From: Psychrobacter vallis
Lineage (GTDB): Bacteria > Pseudomonadota > Gammaproteobacteria > Pseudomonadales > Moraxellaceae
Assembly (NCBI RefSeq): GCF_904846715.1
Contig: NZ_CAJHBU010000004.1
Location: 1 to 64,000, forward strand
Length of the DNA: 64,000 nt
Direction: 5' to 3'
The notes below the pieces were generated by a model, which did no database searches, was not told where the DNA came from, and saw only the letters and a list, made by a program, of their open reading frames with translations. Positions 35,762 to 47,400 of this stretch are shown here, piece by piece. The position numbers were made by a program, and so were the translations under genes. Position 1 is the stretch's first letter; each line of letters starts with the position of its first letter.

Positions 35762-36970
35762 ATGTCAATATCAGTTAAGCCGCTTACAGATTCACAAGTC
35801 AAGCAAGCCAAACCAAAAGACAAGCCTTATAAGTTGGCAGACGGTGGGCGCTTGTATTTATATGTCAGCAAGCTAGGCGCTAAGTCATGGCGCATAGATT
35901 ATATTAGACCAATCAGCAAAAAGAGAGCAACTATCACGCTTGGGCTTTACCCTGACATATCACTTGCGCAAGCACGGCAGCAACGATCAGAAATACGCGC
36001 TTTATTGGCTGAAGGTGTTGATCCCCAGCAACAAAGGGTAGATGACGAGCGCGAGCAATTGCTGCAGTCAAACAATACTTTTTCAGCGATAGCAGAAGAA
36101 TATATGAGCCGAAAAACGCACATAGCCAAGTCAACGACAGCCAATAACCACAGGCAGTTGAAGCGATTAAATAAGTTTATTGGCGATACACCTATTAGAG
36201 ATATCAAGCCTATCGATGTGCTGGACGCTTGCCGAAGTGCTGAAGCGCAAGGTTACTTAGAGACGGCTATTAAGATGCGTACTATGGCTGGTCAAGTATT
36301 CAGGTATGGTGTACAGACTGCTAGATGTGAGCGCGATATTACTCAAGACTTGATAGGCGCGTTACAAGTGCCAGTGACAAAACACCACCCTACCACTATC
36401 GATCCAAAAGAGTTGGGTGTACTGCTAAATGCTATCGATGACTACCAAGGATCGTTTGAAGTTAGGACTGCTATCAAGTTAATGCCTATGCTGTTTGTGA
36501 GGGCTGGCGAGCTACGTTATGCTCTATGGAATGACTTTTGTTTAGACGAGGGTACTTGGACGTTTACGCCTCGAAAAACGCAACGTAGGACAGGCTTATC
36601 TCTTATTGTGCCACTACCAAGACAAGCAATTGAGCTGATACGCGAGCTGTCTCTACATACTCGCAGTAAATATCTATTCCCTGCTGTGCATACGACTGTA
36701 CAACCTATGTCAGAAAACACAATGAACCAAGCTTTAAAGCGCCTTGGTTATGATGGTACTAAGCAGACTATACACGGTTTTCGTGCGACTGCCAGAACTT
36801 TGATTGTAGAGAAGCTTAAATTCCCCGAAAGCCTGGTTGAGATGCAACTTGGCCATAATGTTCGTGATATGCACGGACGTGCCTACAATAGAACTATATT
36901 TTTAGATGAAAGGCGTGAAATGTTGCAGGCATGGGCAGACTATCTATATGAATTAAAACTTTCAAGTTAA
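35762..36970 (+). CDS. int: Tyrosine integrase, P4 type
   Basis: This 402-residue recombinase integrates and excises the prophage. The N-terminal DUF4102 arm-binding domain (LADGGRLYLYVSKLGAKSW, TLGLYPDISLAQAR) is followed by a SAM-like core-binding region. The catalytic domain shows the first arginine in RAGELRYALW, HGFRATARTL (HxxR), LGHNVRD and the tyrosine in AYNRT. Repeats overlapping the 5' region suggest autoregulation. P4-type integrases commonly use tRNA 3' ends, matching its position next to tRNA-Arg. Confidence 0.95.
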   Translation: MSISVKPLTDSQVKQAKPKDKPYKLADGGRLYLYVSKLGAKSWRIDYIRPISKKRATITLGLYPDISLAQARQQRSEIRALLAEGVDPQQQRVDDEREQLLQSNNTFSAIAEEYMSRKTHIAKSTTANNHRQLKRLNKFIGDTPIRDIKPIDVLDACRSAEAQGYLETAIKMRTMAGQVFRYGVQTARCERDITQDLIGALQVPVTKHHPTTIDPKELGVLLNAIDDYQGSFEVRTAIKLMPMLFVRAGELRYALWNDFCLDEGTWTFTPRKTQRRTGLSLIVPLPRQAIELIRELSLHTRSKYLFPAVHTTVQPMSENTMNQALKRLGYDGTKQTIHGFRATARTLIVEKLKFPESLVEMQLGHNVRDMHGRAYNRTIFLDERREMLQAWADYLYELKLSS

Positions 36971-37015
36971 ATTGTTATGTTATACTATTCTGTATTACCT
37001 GATATATTCCTTGAG

Positions 37016-37224
37016 GTGTAAACCCTAGTCGCTAGGGCTGTTTACAGATAGAGCGGACATTGCCAGCCAGCGGTGTGATGACATGATGAACACTGGCAGA
37101 TGATATGCGATTCCTTATACGTTATTACCTCCTCGCATGAGTCATCCGATTGATACCCGTAAATCTCTATCAAGGTATTGCACCACAATCGCCGCCGATA
37201 TTACTCCTATCGGCGGCGTTTTTA
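37016..37224 (+). ncRNA. Structured RNA, C4 antisense-like
   Basis: No gene fits here, but the stretch is full of pairing. There is a GTAAAC...GTTTAC hairpin with inner CCTAG/CTAGG (about 37018-37044), TGCCAG...CTGGCA with GTGT/ACAC (37061-37096), and ATGCGA...TCGCAT (37105-37138) whose loop contains TTACCTCCT, an anti-Shine-Dalgarno sequence. A strong terminator closes it (stem 37190-37218, then TTTTT). The layout recalls the C4 RNA of P1/P7-like phages, which blocks antirepressor translation by pairing. The identification is by resemblance only. Confidence 0.5.
37190..37223 (+). terminator. Strong terminator of the C4-like RNA
   Basis: A perfect 10-bp GC-rich stem (CGCCGCCGAT and complement, 9-base loop) is followed by TTTTT. 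With no coding gene directly upstream, it argues that the preceding 200 bases are a discrete transcript. Confidence 0.85.
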
Positions 37225-37332
37225 CGTCTTGCTTTTGGCGTGGTTTAGACGTGTTTAGAGCAACTACCGAGGATTCCTAGAAGTTCAGTTACAATGTAAG
37301 TCTCTCTCATTCTTTCTCTCACTTCTCTCAAA

Positions 37333-37377
37333 TTTTGCGTTCTTTTGCGTTCATTTGCGTTCATGAACGCAAATGAA
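37333..37377. repeat. TTTTGCGTTC iterated repeats and 28-bp palindrome
   Basis: Three direct copies of (T/A)TTTGCGTTC at exact 10-base steps (37333, 37343, 37353) run into a perfect 28-bp palindrome at 37350-37377 centred on GTTCATGAAC. Another copy of TGAACGCAAAA lies at 37689. This looks like a protein-binding array, such as a phage operator or an origin-like site. Confidence 0.6.
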
Positions 37378-37401
37378 AAAGCTCGCTTCTGCGAGCTTTT
37401 T
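37376..37401. terminator. Bidirectional terminator
   Basis: GCTCGC/GCGAGC with a 4-base loop is flanked by AAAAA and TTTTT. On the minus strand it ends the small gene at 37421-37639. Confidence 0.75.
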
Positions 37402-37420
37402 CTATTTTATTGTTTGGGCT

Positions 37421-37639
37421 TTATTCGCGAGGTTCTATGGATAGTCTGAATTTCTCATCATTGGCATACATAAAGTTTGATACAACCATTGCCATACATC
37501 GAGCCACAGCATTTCTACCGATATCGTCTGTTTGTGACAGCATAACTTCATTCATTTCCTTTAGTATGACTTTATTGTTATCCATAATTAAATCGCAGTC
37601 AGTCACACTTAATACTAACTTGTAATTGATTTTAGCCAT
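37421..37639 (-). CDS. Small phage protein
   Basis: This 72-residue protein of unknown function (AKINYKLVLSVTDCDLI, GRNAVARCMAMVVSNFMYAN) has no signal peptide. The ATG at 37639 has a good AAGGAG ribosome binding site, so I prefer it to the TTG six bases further upstream. It lies alone on the minus strand between two terminators. Confidence 0.65.
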   Translation of the reverse strand: MAKINYKLVLSVTDCDLIMDNNKVILKEMNEVMLSQTDDIGRNAVARCMAMVVSNFMYANDEKFRLSIEPRE

Positions 37640-37695
37640 AAACAACTCCTTATTTAATAGAATTATTATAACATCTTGCTATTTTTCGTGAACGC

Positions 37696-37725
37696 AAAAA
37701 AGCCCATCTAAGTTAATAGATGGGC
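37696..37725 (-). terminator. Terminator after tRNA-like gene
   Basis: A perfect 9-bp stem GCCCATCTA/TAGATGGGC with a 6-base loop is followed, on the minus strand, by TTTTTT. It lies 5 bases beyond the tRNA-like gene. Confidence 0.75.
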
Positions 37726-37729
37726 GTTC

Positions 37730-37806
37730 CGACTATGGTGGGATTTGAACCTACGACCTTGTCACTCTTAGTACAGTGTTGCTCTACCATGCTGAGCTAC
37801 ATAGTC
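37730..37806 (-). tRNA. tRNA-like gene with irregular anticodon arm
   Basis: The minus strand folds into a cloverleaf: a perfect 7-bp acceptor stem GACTATG/CATAGTC, a regular D arm (GCTC/GAGC) and a T arm with loop TTCAAAT (one mismatch in the stem). The anticodon arm is odd. Only CACT/AGTG pairs, leaving an 8-base loop GTACTAAG (37767-37774), and the variable region is longer than usual. The decoding specificity cannot be assigned; ACT or CTA are both readable. No CCA is encoded. It has its own terminator. Confidence 0.65.
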
Positions 37807-37935
37807 TAGTTGAGTTTACGCCTCATACGAACGCTTTGTTAGTCATCTGTTATATTGCTGTGCACATAAAGCAAGGCCTTTGCTTTTTTATACAATCTAA
37901 CAGTAATGGTATTATGGCAGCTAAATCTAGCTAAA

Positions 37936-38292
37936 TCAATTACACCCAAACCGTGTACAAGTCTTACTATAGTAATTCCCTTTCGAGTCGGTGCCAGAAT
38001 ACGTTGTCCCAATAGCGCCATTATCCTGAATCGTCTGATTCCATGTATTACCGTTTGAGCTACTGCCGCTTTGATACGTCGTACTGCCATAAGTATTTGA
38101 TGTTTGGCTCCATGTGCTACCAGTTCGCGGATTATTACCCGTCATATAAGTGGTATTGCCCATCTTATTAATCTGATAGTTATTACCAGATTGCGGATCA
38201 TTGCACGAATAAAGAGTATCAGACCCAAAGCATGAGGCGTTAGCGTTACCTGCAAACAAGCCTATTAGTAATAATGCGGCCAACCTAACCAT
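37936..38292 (-). CDS. Small secreted, Ser/Thr/Gly-rich protein
   Basis: This 118-residue protein has an N-terminal signal peptide (VRLAALLLIGLFAGNANA, cleavage expected near residue 19) and a mature part rich in Ser, Thr, Gly, Tyr and Asn with short repeated patterns (NTTYMTGN, STTYQSGS, GTTYSGTD). Four cysteines (two near residues 21-30, two at the C-terminus) could form disulfides. The ATG has a GGAG ribosome binding site. It sits downstream of the late operon, a typical place for lysogenic-conversion cargo. Confidence 0.78.
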   Translation of the reverse strand: MVRLAALLLIGLFAGNANASCFGSDTLYSCNDPQSGNNYQINKMGNTTYMTGNNPRTGSTWSQTSNTYGSTTYQSGSSSNGNTWNQTIQDNGAIGTTYSGTDSKGNYYSKTCTRFGCN

Positions 38293-38360
38293 ATATTTCT
38301 CCTTGTTTAGTTTTCTTTACTATAACCAAACTAATGCCGCTAAGCAATTCAAATAAGCAT

Positions 38361-38384
38361 GCTACCGCCATTGATGACGGTAGC
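38361..38384 (-). terminator. Stem-loop downstream of the giant gene
   Basis: A 9-bp stem (GCTACCGTC on the minus strand, one G-U pair, 6-base loop) lies 20 bases past the stop of the late operon's last large gene. It lacks a clean T-run, so termination is only likely. Confidence 0.4.
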
Positions 38385-38404
38385 ATATAACGAGGTTTAC
38401 CCTG

Positions 38405-41400
38405 TTACGTGCCAGCCAAATCCTCTTGTCTTAATGCTAAGCTGTCTTGTATGTTTTGACGCTCAGCGCTGCCGAAGTCTTTGCGCTCGACCCGCTTATC
38501 AGCTGATTTCTCGATCTTCTCGATATCAACATTAAAGTGCTCAGCATTACGCTCATTCCATGCGTCCATCTCGTTATACAGCTCATCGACGCGCTCATCA
38601 TTCTCTTGATACATGGCTTCTGCCAAACCCTTAGAGAAGTAATCAGTCTTAGCTTTTAACATATTTTTCATGTTATAGGCATTACTGCGATCACGTCCGG
38701 GTCTTGCATTATTGGCGGGGTTAAATTGTAGCGCCTTGATAGCAGCATCGGTTTTATCTAAGTCCATAATCTTGTCGCCCTTGGTATTGCGATACGAACC
38801 GGTTGCTGCAATCTCTGCACCTGATGCCAAGTCACGAACAAATCTAGGTGAGGCGGTAACAACTGCATCTTTATACTGACCATCTGCCGCCATGGACGCT
38901 GCTGAAAAGAAGCTCTCGTAAAACCCTGATGACGCACCAAGTATTTCTGCCCAGTCCGTTGGCCCCGGTCGAACAACATCAGTGCCGGGGATGATATTGC
39001 CCAAGCTTGAACGCCCGTATAAATCAATGCGCCCTTTCTCGCTGGCAAGTCCGTACATGAGCGCATCTGCATTACTTTTGCCAAGCAAGCCTTCTAGGTA
39101 ATCAGGAAGGTTAAAGGCTTTGCCGAATATACGGTACGCAAGTCCCTCAAAGATATCGCGTAAATCATCGGCAAATGGTAACCCTAACATGCCAGCCAAG
39201 CCGAACTGCCACGCCAAGGCGACTGCTAATGACTTAGCCTCTTTGTCTCTACCATGTCGAATCATTTGCTCAGCATAGTTAATCGTGAATTGCTTAAACA
39301 CTAGGATTAATGGCCCATACTGCCCAAGCTTACCGTTGCCACGTGCCAGCCCTGACCGATTGGCTTTATTGTAGATACCTTGCGTCTGCTGAATGATTGA
39401 TACGGCAAAGTCATATTTACTATCAAAACCTTTTGCCTTTAGCTTAGCGTCACCCATGTCTTTAGCGACTCGCATTGCTGCAATCATGGTACTGCGACGG
39501 TTGATAGACTCCGATACTTCAGCGAACCAGCCAGCGCTTGCTTGGATATTACCCCACACGCCACTTGCCACCCCACCTTTGCCGCGCTCCAAACCTTTGA
39601 TCATATAAATATTTTGCGGATCAAGGTGTCCTTCACGCGCCATACGCAAGTAATCTTCTTTTTTAACCCATGCTGGCAAGTTGTCTTCAAAGCCTGTCCA
39701 GTTAGGCGTTGGCATACCTACCGCTTTTTTACCCATGTTAATGGCAGACTTGCCCATGTGCTTACCAATGATACCCATCGCTTGTGCCATGTACGCATGA
39801 CCTTTTGCGACGCCTGCATAAGCGGTTAGTTTAGGTATTGTCTGCGTGAATGGCTGCGTTAGGTTTAAGAAAAAGAACGCTGGCGAGAAGCCCATGAAGT
39901 AGAAGAACATCATGCTACGTTGCTGGGCAAATTCCTCCTGCGGATTTTCCATATTTTCAAAGACTTTCTGCGCCTCGTTTTGTAGGTTGCCGTCCTCAAT
40001 ATTTTGAATAGACCTTTCAATCTCGCCATTATAAAGACTGCGACCACTGTACCGCGCATTACTCATAACAAACGATGACAGCACCCGTGGCATATCTTCA
40101 CTATAACCCGGCACCTTCTTACGATGGATGAGGCGTTTTAGCGCACTGCGGTCACTGACAGCAATTTTTAAATAAGCTTGATACGCACCATCTTCATCCA
40201 GCCCTAATTCAGCGGCAAACAGTTGCACCGTTTCAGGCGATAAACCTTTATCTTTAAACTGCTTAAACCCTTCCGGATTGAGTGTACCTGTGCCAATAGT
40301 GAATTTAGTCTCATCGTATCTCTGCTTAAGGTCTTTGATCGCCTTGCGCTGCTGACCCTTGGTTTCGTATAGCTCAAACAAGTCCAAGTCATTGGTGGTT
40401 TTATCGCGCACCTCTACCGCATAGTTGCCAAAACGCATCAGTGGGGCATAGCCTTGCTCAACCAGCTTGTCATACTTGCCAGCAATGCCGCCCATTACAT
40501 CAAACACGTCAGTCAATTGCTTTTGCAAGCGTGCTTCTGCTTTTGGTGTGATTAGACCGCCTTTAGCCAGTTTCTCAAGCTCATCGGTCATGTGCTTTTG
40601 CAGCATAACATTGTGGCCAACTGGCGTGAGTCCTGCTAGTTTTAGCTTTTGCACAGTAGGAAGGCTAACCAGCTTTGTGCCTTTAGCTAATGATGATAGC
40701 GTATCGACTGTCATATTAAGCACAGAATCATCGATTGCCTGACGCGCGCGTCGATAGAAACTGATATCTTCAGGCGTTAGATTAAACTTTGTTTCAAGCT
40801 CGTCGTCAGTCCAAACTTTATCAGCCATCGTGCCATCAAAGATTGATTTTGATACACGATCCATGGCTGCTTTTTTCTTACCGACAATCAAACGGGTGTC
40901 CCATATCTCAGGTAAGTACGTTTGCACCAAGCCTGCCTCATTGTTCTCATAGGCAATACGTGCTTGCACGTTGTCTGTAAATACCTTAAAGATGGGATTC
41001 AGTAAAGCGACATGCTGCGGGGTTGCTAAGTGGCGTCTAAGTAGCAGATTCACCCCGAACTTAGAGGACATGGTAGTCGCTTGCGCCAGCGCGACTCTAT
41101 CGCGTGCGCGTTCTTTGGCGGTGGTAGGTTTACCATCACTACCAAGGCTTGAATAGCGACGACTGAACTGCGGTTGACTATATCTAATATCAGGATGACT
41201 GCTATTAAACATGCCTACATTATCAGTAGCAGATTTGATTTGCGTAGGACTATAGACAGCTGTACTGATATGCCACTTGCCTTCATCGGCAGTATAACTG
41301 TCATAACCTAATTTCTTTATTTCCGCCTGTGTGTAAGGCTTCTCCATAATCACCCAGTTACTACCATCTTCCCCGATCATATATTCTAACGTCTCTTTAT

Positions 41401-44400
41401 CTCTAAGGGTTTTTTTGCCATCAATAACCATGGCTGGCGTGCCATTACCATCGAGATAAGTCTCATTATTCGCAAGAATTAAATCAACGACCTCACCAAC
41501 CTGATCCTTGTTGCGGATATCAAACTGATTTCTGACGTTTAAAAACACCTCAAACATTTTTTTGTCTTCGGCTGTTTCGCCCTCCCACCACTTCACCCTA
41601 TCCATAAAATCTTTAGAGTAGTCTTTGCTGTCAGCGAAATACATAGCGCCATTTCGGTCGCCTTTGAAGGCATTAAACGTCTGACCTAAAGGACTGCCAT
41701 GATACATAATCTTAGGCTCGCCATTAGCATTAACTGCGGTACTAGCATTAGCAGCGTCGTTTTCCCAGTCACCAAACCACGCTTTAAAGTGAGGCGTGCG
41801 TACTTGCAACCACTGCTTTTCATTTAACTTGGTTGGCTCACCGTTTGGCGCTTTCATCCATTGGTCAGTACCCTCGTACTTCTTGCGGACAGTGGATAGC
41901 TGCTGGCTTGGCACGTTACTACTGCTGAACTGCTGTGCTGGTGCATTAGTCACGCCAGCGATAGTGATATCACTTGCGCTCTGCTCAGCCAAGCGTTTGA
42001 CCATGCGTTCAGCCAGTTGCGTAATATCATTGGGCGTTATTTTTAATTGAACGCCAGTATTATCACGTACCCATGCACGCACGCCAGCGACGACACGATC
42101 AAGGAATCGTTTAATGACTGCGAGTGGCCCACCTCGTTCATTAGCCTGCGCGTACTCAGTGATTAAGTACGGGATATATTCGTCACGTGCTTCGCTATCA
42201 CTACCAGTCATCGCTTCGGCTCGCTCTTTGGCTGCCACTGCGTACTTGTTGCCAGACTCTACCAATTTTTCAAAGTTACCCATCAAATTGGCGTAAGCTG
42301 TCGGTGATAGTAAGTTTTGAATGCCAGCATGACCGCCCATTTCATGTAGCAGTGTAGCGACTACTGTATCGGGCGTAAGATTATCGGCAATCAGCACAAC
42401 TTTACCGTCATGATAAAAGCCTTCTGCATCACTTGGGATAAGCAGCTCGCCATCAGCGTTCACAAAATCGTTGAGGCTGCGCACTCGTAACTTGCCTGAT
42501 TTAATTAGACTGGCGACCACCTCTTTACCAAAACGCTTTTGCAGCACATCAATGACTTGCTGGCTAGTGGTGCCAGTTGCGCCTTTGGCTGGGTTGGTTT
42601 TAGAGAATTTAGGCTGCTCGTCTTTGGCTGGCACGCGGTCAGCGTCGGTCAGTGGCGCACCTTGCGGGGCGTTTGACATGCCAGCCTGCGCTTTTAATGC
42701 CTCAGCCTCAAGTTTTAACGCTTCCTCAAGATCAGCGAGGGCTTTACGCTTCTCATTCAGCTCAATCTCACTATCAAACGATTGGCTGGCGCGACGCCTA
42801 AAATTCTCTGCATCCTTTTTAAAGATACCGACACTAGCTTCAATTTGTCGCTGGTACTCTGCAAGCTTATTGACACGGTTTACTATACTGGTGGCTAATC
42901 CTGTGCCGCTTAGATCGCCATCATTGCTATCAAATAACACCTTGTCGTTTGACTTGGGGATATCGACATCAGCATCAGCGATAAAGTTATTGCCTGATAA
43001 CATAACCCCGTTATACACCACGTTATAGCCTGACGCTGTGCCTAGTACGTGCTCGCCTAGCGTGTAGCTGTCTGCCAATTTTTTAAAGGCTTTGATAATA
43101 GCGTTGCCGTAGTCTTCCCGTTTATCAAACGCTTTGCTACCGACCTGACCGATAATGCCGCCTGTTTCAATATCCTTGTGGCTGGCTAGTAAATCATTGA
43201 TTGTAGCGAGGTCACGTTCAGCACGCGCCACACTTTGCTCTGACCGTTTAGCGCTGCGCTCATTATCAAACTTAGCATTTTGATAAGCAGAATAATAACG
43301 ATCAAGTGCCTCAACATCTTGGCGTAGTCCTGCCAGCTCAAGAGCGCGAGGATCACCACTCGATAGGGCGCTGGCTTGCTCAAAGGCGCTAGCCTCACTG
43401 ATATCATCCATATTACGGATAGTGGTATCGCCATTCATGGCTTGTGCGATAAACCTCGCCTTACGTGCCACCATGCCCCACATCGTACTATCATAGCTAC
43501 CTTTAGTGGCATAAGCCCTGATAACGACATTTTTGTTCTGATTGCCCTGACGAATAATACGACCTTCGCGCTGTTCGACTGACGCTGGGAACCACGGTGC
43601 ATCTAAATGGAATAAGTGGGTTAGTCGTTTCTGTACGTTAACCCCTGTCTCCATGTCCTTGCCGCCAATTAATATATGCTTGCGACCTTGGCGCATATCA
43701 TCAAACAACTTGCCTTTTTTAGCGTGCGACTTATTATCGCGCATAAAGGCGATATGATCTGGGTTAACGCCTTGACGGATAAGCTCGCTATTAATCCATG
43801 CTTTCATGTCAAAGCCGCGACTGGCTGCCGACTGTTCACCTAGTCCTATGTCGGTGAACATCATCAGCGCACCGCCATTTATATCATCGATATTGCCGTC
43901 TGTAACATACTCGTTATCAGCAGTGGCGTGATAGGCCTCTACTATATCTGTAATAGCGCGGTTAAGCTTACTGTTTGGATCGCTTGGCAGTTCAGGATCA
44001 ACAAAGCGCGGATCGATTGCCCCAAAACGACCATCAGTAATAACACTGAGGATAATATCAGCGCCTTTCTCTGCCTTGCCGCTACGATTACGAATAGCAG
44101 TAATGCGGTCAGCAAGACTTTTTTGAAAATCAGCAAACCCTTCTGTTGCTGGTATCGTCACAATTTCACGACCCCCACCAATAACATCAGGGCGCTTAAC
44201 CACATCACCTAACTGATCACTGGTCAATACATCCATAAACCAGCGAACGCGGCTCATGAGTTCTGGCACGTTAACGAATTTAGCAAAGCGCGGTACCACC
44301 TCGTAGTTACCAGCGGCATTTTGCTCAAGTCCTTTTACTACCTCACCAAATTGATTGGCCCACCCATCAAAATGATGTAAGCCATCTTTCTTTAGCTGCT

Positions 44401-47400
44401 TTGGCTGAAAGTATTGCTGGATAGAAAACAGCTCGCCCATTGTGTTGGTCACTGGCGTACCGGACGCGCCTACGATTGAGCGTGTCGGATTCTTCTTTCT
44501 GATAAGCTCAATCTTCATTTGTAGATCGCTGGCCATTTGTGATCCAGTAGCGGTAATACCCTTTATGTTGCCCTGCTTAGTGGCGTAGCTTAGCTTTCTA
44601 AACTCGTGCATTTCATCGACGATGAGCTTATCAACGCCCATATCTTCAAAATAGACGGCTGTGTCTTTGTCTTCGGTGTTAAGTAGCGCCTCAAGCTTAG
44701 TGTTCATTGCCTCAATGTTGCGCTCAAGCTGGCGAACTGAGGTGCTTCGTGCATCACCGTCAGCGTCTTTAGCGCTGGCAAGTGCGTCTTGCCACTCTTT
44801 CAGCGTCTCTTTTAAGAAGGCTTGCTGGGTTTCCGGCTTAACGCCTATTTTTTTAAATGAGGAATGCGTCACGATAATAGCATCAGGGTTGTTGACGGCT
44901 GCTTGTGCCATGAACGCCTTGCGATTATGAGTGTGGAAGTTTTGATCGTCAGCGACCACGATATTAGCAGCGGGGTATAACATTAAAAACTCTTGGCTAA
45001 ACTGCGCGAGCATGTGATTAGGTACGACGAACATCGGCTTGTTGATAAGCCCTAGTCGCTTCTCTTCCATCGCTGCCGAAATCATGGTAAAGGTCTTGCC
45101 AGCTCCGACCGCGTGGTTAAGGTAAACATCGCCCTGACTAATAACGCGATAGATACCACGCTTTTGGTGCGGTCTAAGCTTAATCATATTAGACATGCCA
45201 GCCAGCGTTAAGTGATCGCCATTAAAGGTTGGCGGCACGATGTTGTTATACGTCTTGTTGTAATACTCAGCTAGCGTCTGCGCTCGTTCACTGTCACGCC
45301 ATAACCAGTCCTTAAAGGCGGTCTTTATTTTATCAGCAGCGCGATTAGCAAGGTCGGTGGCTGGCACATCAACGACGGTTTTATCATCTACCTTATAAGT
45401 CACTTCAATTTTTTTACTGTTGAGGATGGACTCCATTAGCGATACTGTGGTTCTGTCGGGTGTCTGATAGTCTGAGTTGCGCGAGTAACCGCCCACGTCC
45501 CACAGTCCTGCGGCAGTTGAGTATTTAGCATTGATTGTAGCGTCCAACACTTCGTTGGCAAACTCTTTAATAGTAGCGGTTGGAATCCAGCCTGCGCCTA
45601 AGTTGCTTGCAATATCATTCGGTGCGATAGGTTTTGGTTGTACCTCTTGCAGCGCTTTGACGTTACGCGCATAGGACTTATCATTTTTAGCGATAGCCTC
45701 AGCACGTTGTAGTTTTTCTAGCACATTACCTGATAGATAGGTTTCAGCCATTTCAGTGAGGCCGTTATCAGGGTTAGTAAATACCTGATCGCCTAGTTCT
45801 TCGGTTACTGCTTGCTCGGTTTTATTGGCAAGCTCTGCGATACGCTTGATATCTGGTGTGCCGGTACTATCGAGCACATAGACTAGGGCGTCTTGCGTGG
45901 TATTAATCTTTGGTACTTTAGGCTTGTTAAGACTACGACCCTTTAGGTAGCTGCCTTTTTCAACGGTGCCCTGTCCATCATCGACGATGTTTTCAAGGGC
46001 GCTTGCCATGACGCTATCAACATCTAAGAATAGAATAGCTTTATTAGTAAAGGTGCTGGTTACAGTAACGGTGCCGTCGCTATTCTCGCGCTCCTTTACT
46101 TTGTGCGCCATAAGCGTGCCGTGTTTTTTAACAAAGCTGTCATAGGTTTTATTGAGATCATCAAGCGACTGTTGCCAGTTAGGGCTATCGTCTAGCTGAT
46201 CGCGCTGTGACTGCTTAAAAGCATCGCGTATTTTGGTATAGTCGGATAAAAAGGCAATATCTTTAGGTTTTAGTTCAATCTTTTGGCCCTTGCCGCCATA
46301 ACGATGAGTTAGCGGCTTGCCGACGCCATCGATCACCTTCATCAGCTTACCGTCTTTTAGATAAACGCCACCCTCTTTAGTCTCTGAGCTTTTAGCGCCA
46401 TAGTCCATATCAGCGACTTTAGCGGCCTCGGCCTTACTGCCGCGAGAAGGGTTGTAGATATCTTTTGGTAACTGAGCGATAGCAGTTTCAATCTGACTGC
46501 CTAGGTTGTCGCTGTCTGAATTAACGGTATAGGTGTCACCAAACTGACCGCTAGTGATTGCATGGCGACCTAGTACCATATTGGGGTTGTCAATAAAGTA
46601 TTCGTTGATTGTCGCTGGCGTGCCATCAATATCGATTGTCTTGGTGTTTGTCCATGCAGTAGCGCTTGGTGTGTCACCTTCAACACGCTTACGCAAGAAG
46701 ATGATATCGGTCACTACGCCTGTGCCAGCATCTTTAAACGCGGTATTAGGCAGACGGATAGCGCCTACTAAATCAGCACGACTAGCCAGCCAATCACGCG
46801 CCTTGCTATCGTTTTTATCCATCGTGCCTTTCGAGGTGACAAACGCCATGACACCACCGGGCTTTAGCTTATCCAGCGTTTTAGCAAAGAAGTAATCATG
46901 TAGCTGGAACGATTGTTTTGCCTTGCCCTTGCCATAGTCATAAGTAATGTTAGCAAATGGCGGGTTACCAACTGCCACATCAAAGTGATTATCAGGTAGT
47001 TTGGCTTTGACATAGTCGCCCATCTTCATGTCGGACTGTGGATAGAGTAGCTGCGCGATACGTCCAGTCATTGGGTCAAGCTCAAGACCAACGTAACTAC
47101 TAGCATTAGATAGGTTGCTTGGCATCAAGCCGTTAAAGATACCGATACCACTAGCAGGCTCTAGCACCTGACCACCTTTAAAGCCGAACTGCTCAAGGGC
47201 GTTGTAGATACCGCTGACGACTGACGCTGGCGTGTAATGGGCGTACTGTGTGGTACGACGGGCAGTGGCGTATTCATCAGGTGTTAGTAAGGTTTCAAGC
47301 TTCTCACCTAATGCTTGCCAGCTTTTAGAGTCGTAGCCTTTTTCGGGGTGAGGGAATATCTTAATACCTGACGCGCCCCATCCAGCATATTCAGCAAGCG

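Noticed and set aside
37868..37890. AAAGCAA/TTGCTTT hairpin followed by T's on the + strand
   Set aside because: It has terminator shape only on the + strand, where no transcript is expected; on the minus strand no T-run follows, so I do not list it as a terminator.
37839..38090. Open frame overlapping the secreted protein gene
   Set aside because: The overlapping frame at 37936-38292 has a signal peptide and ribosome binding site; this one has neither.
42471..43028. 185-codon open frame on the + strand inside the giant gene
   Set aside because: Its translation is Ser/Leu/Thr/Pro-rich with no domain pattern, it is antisense to a clearly coding region, and no ribosome binding site or context supports it.
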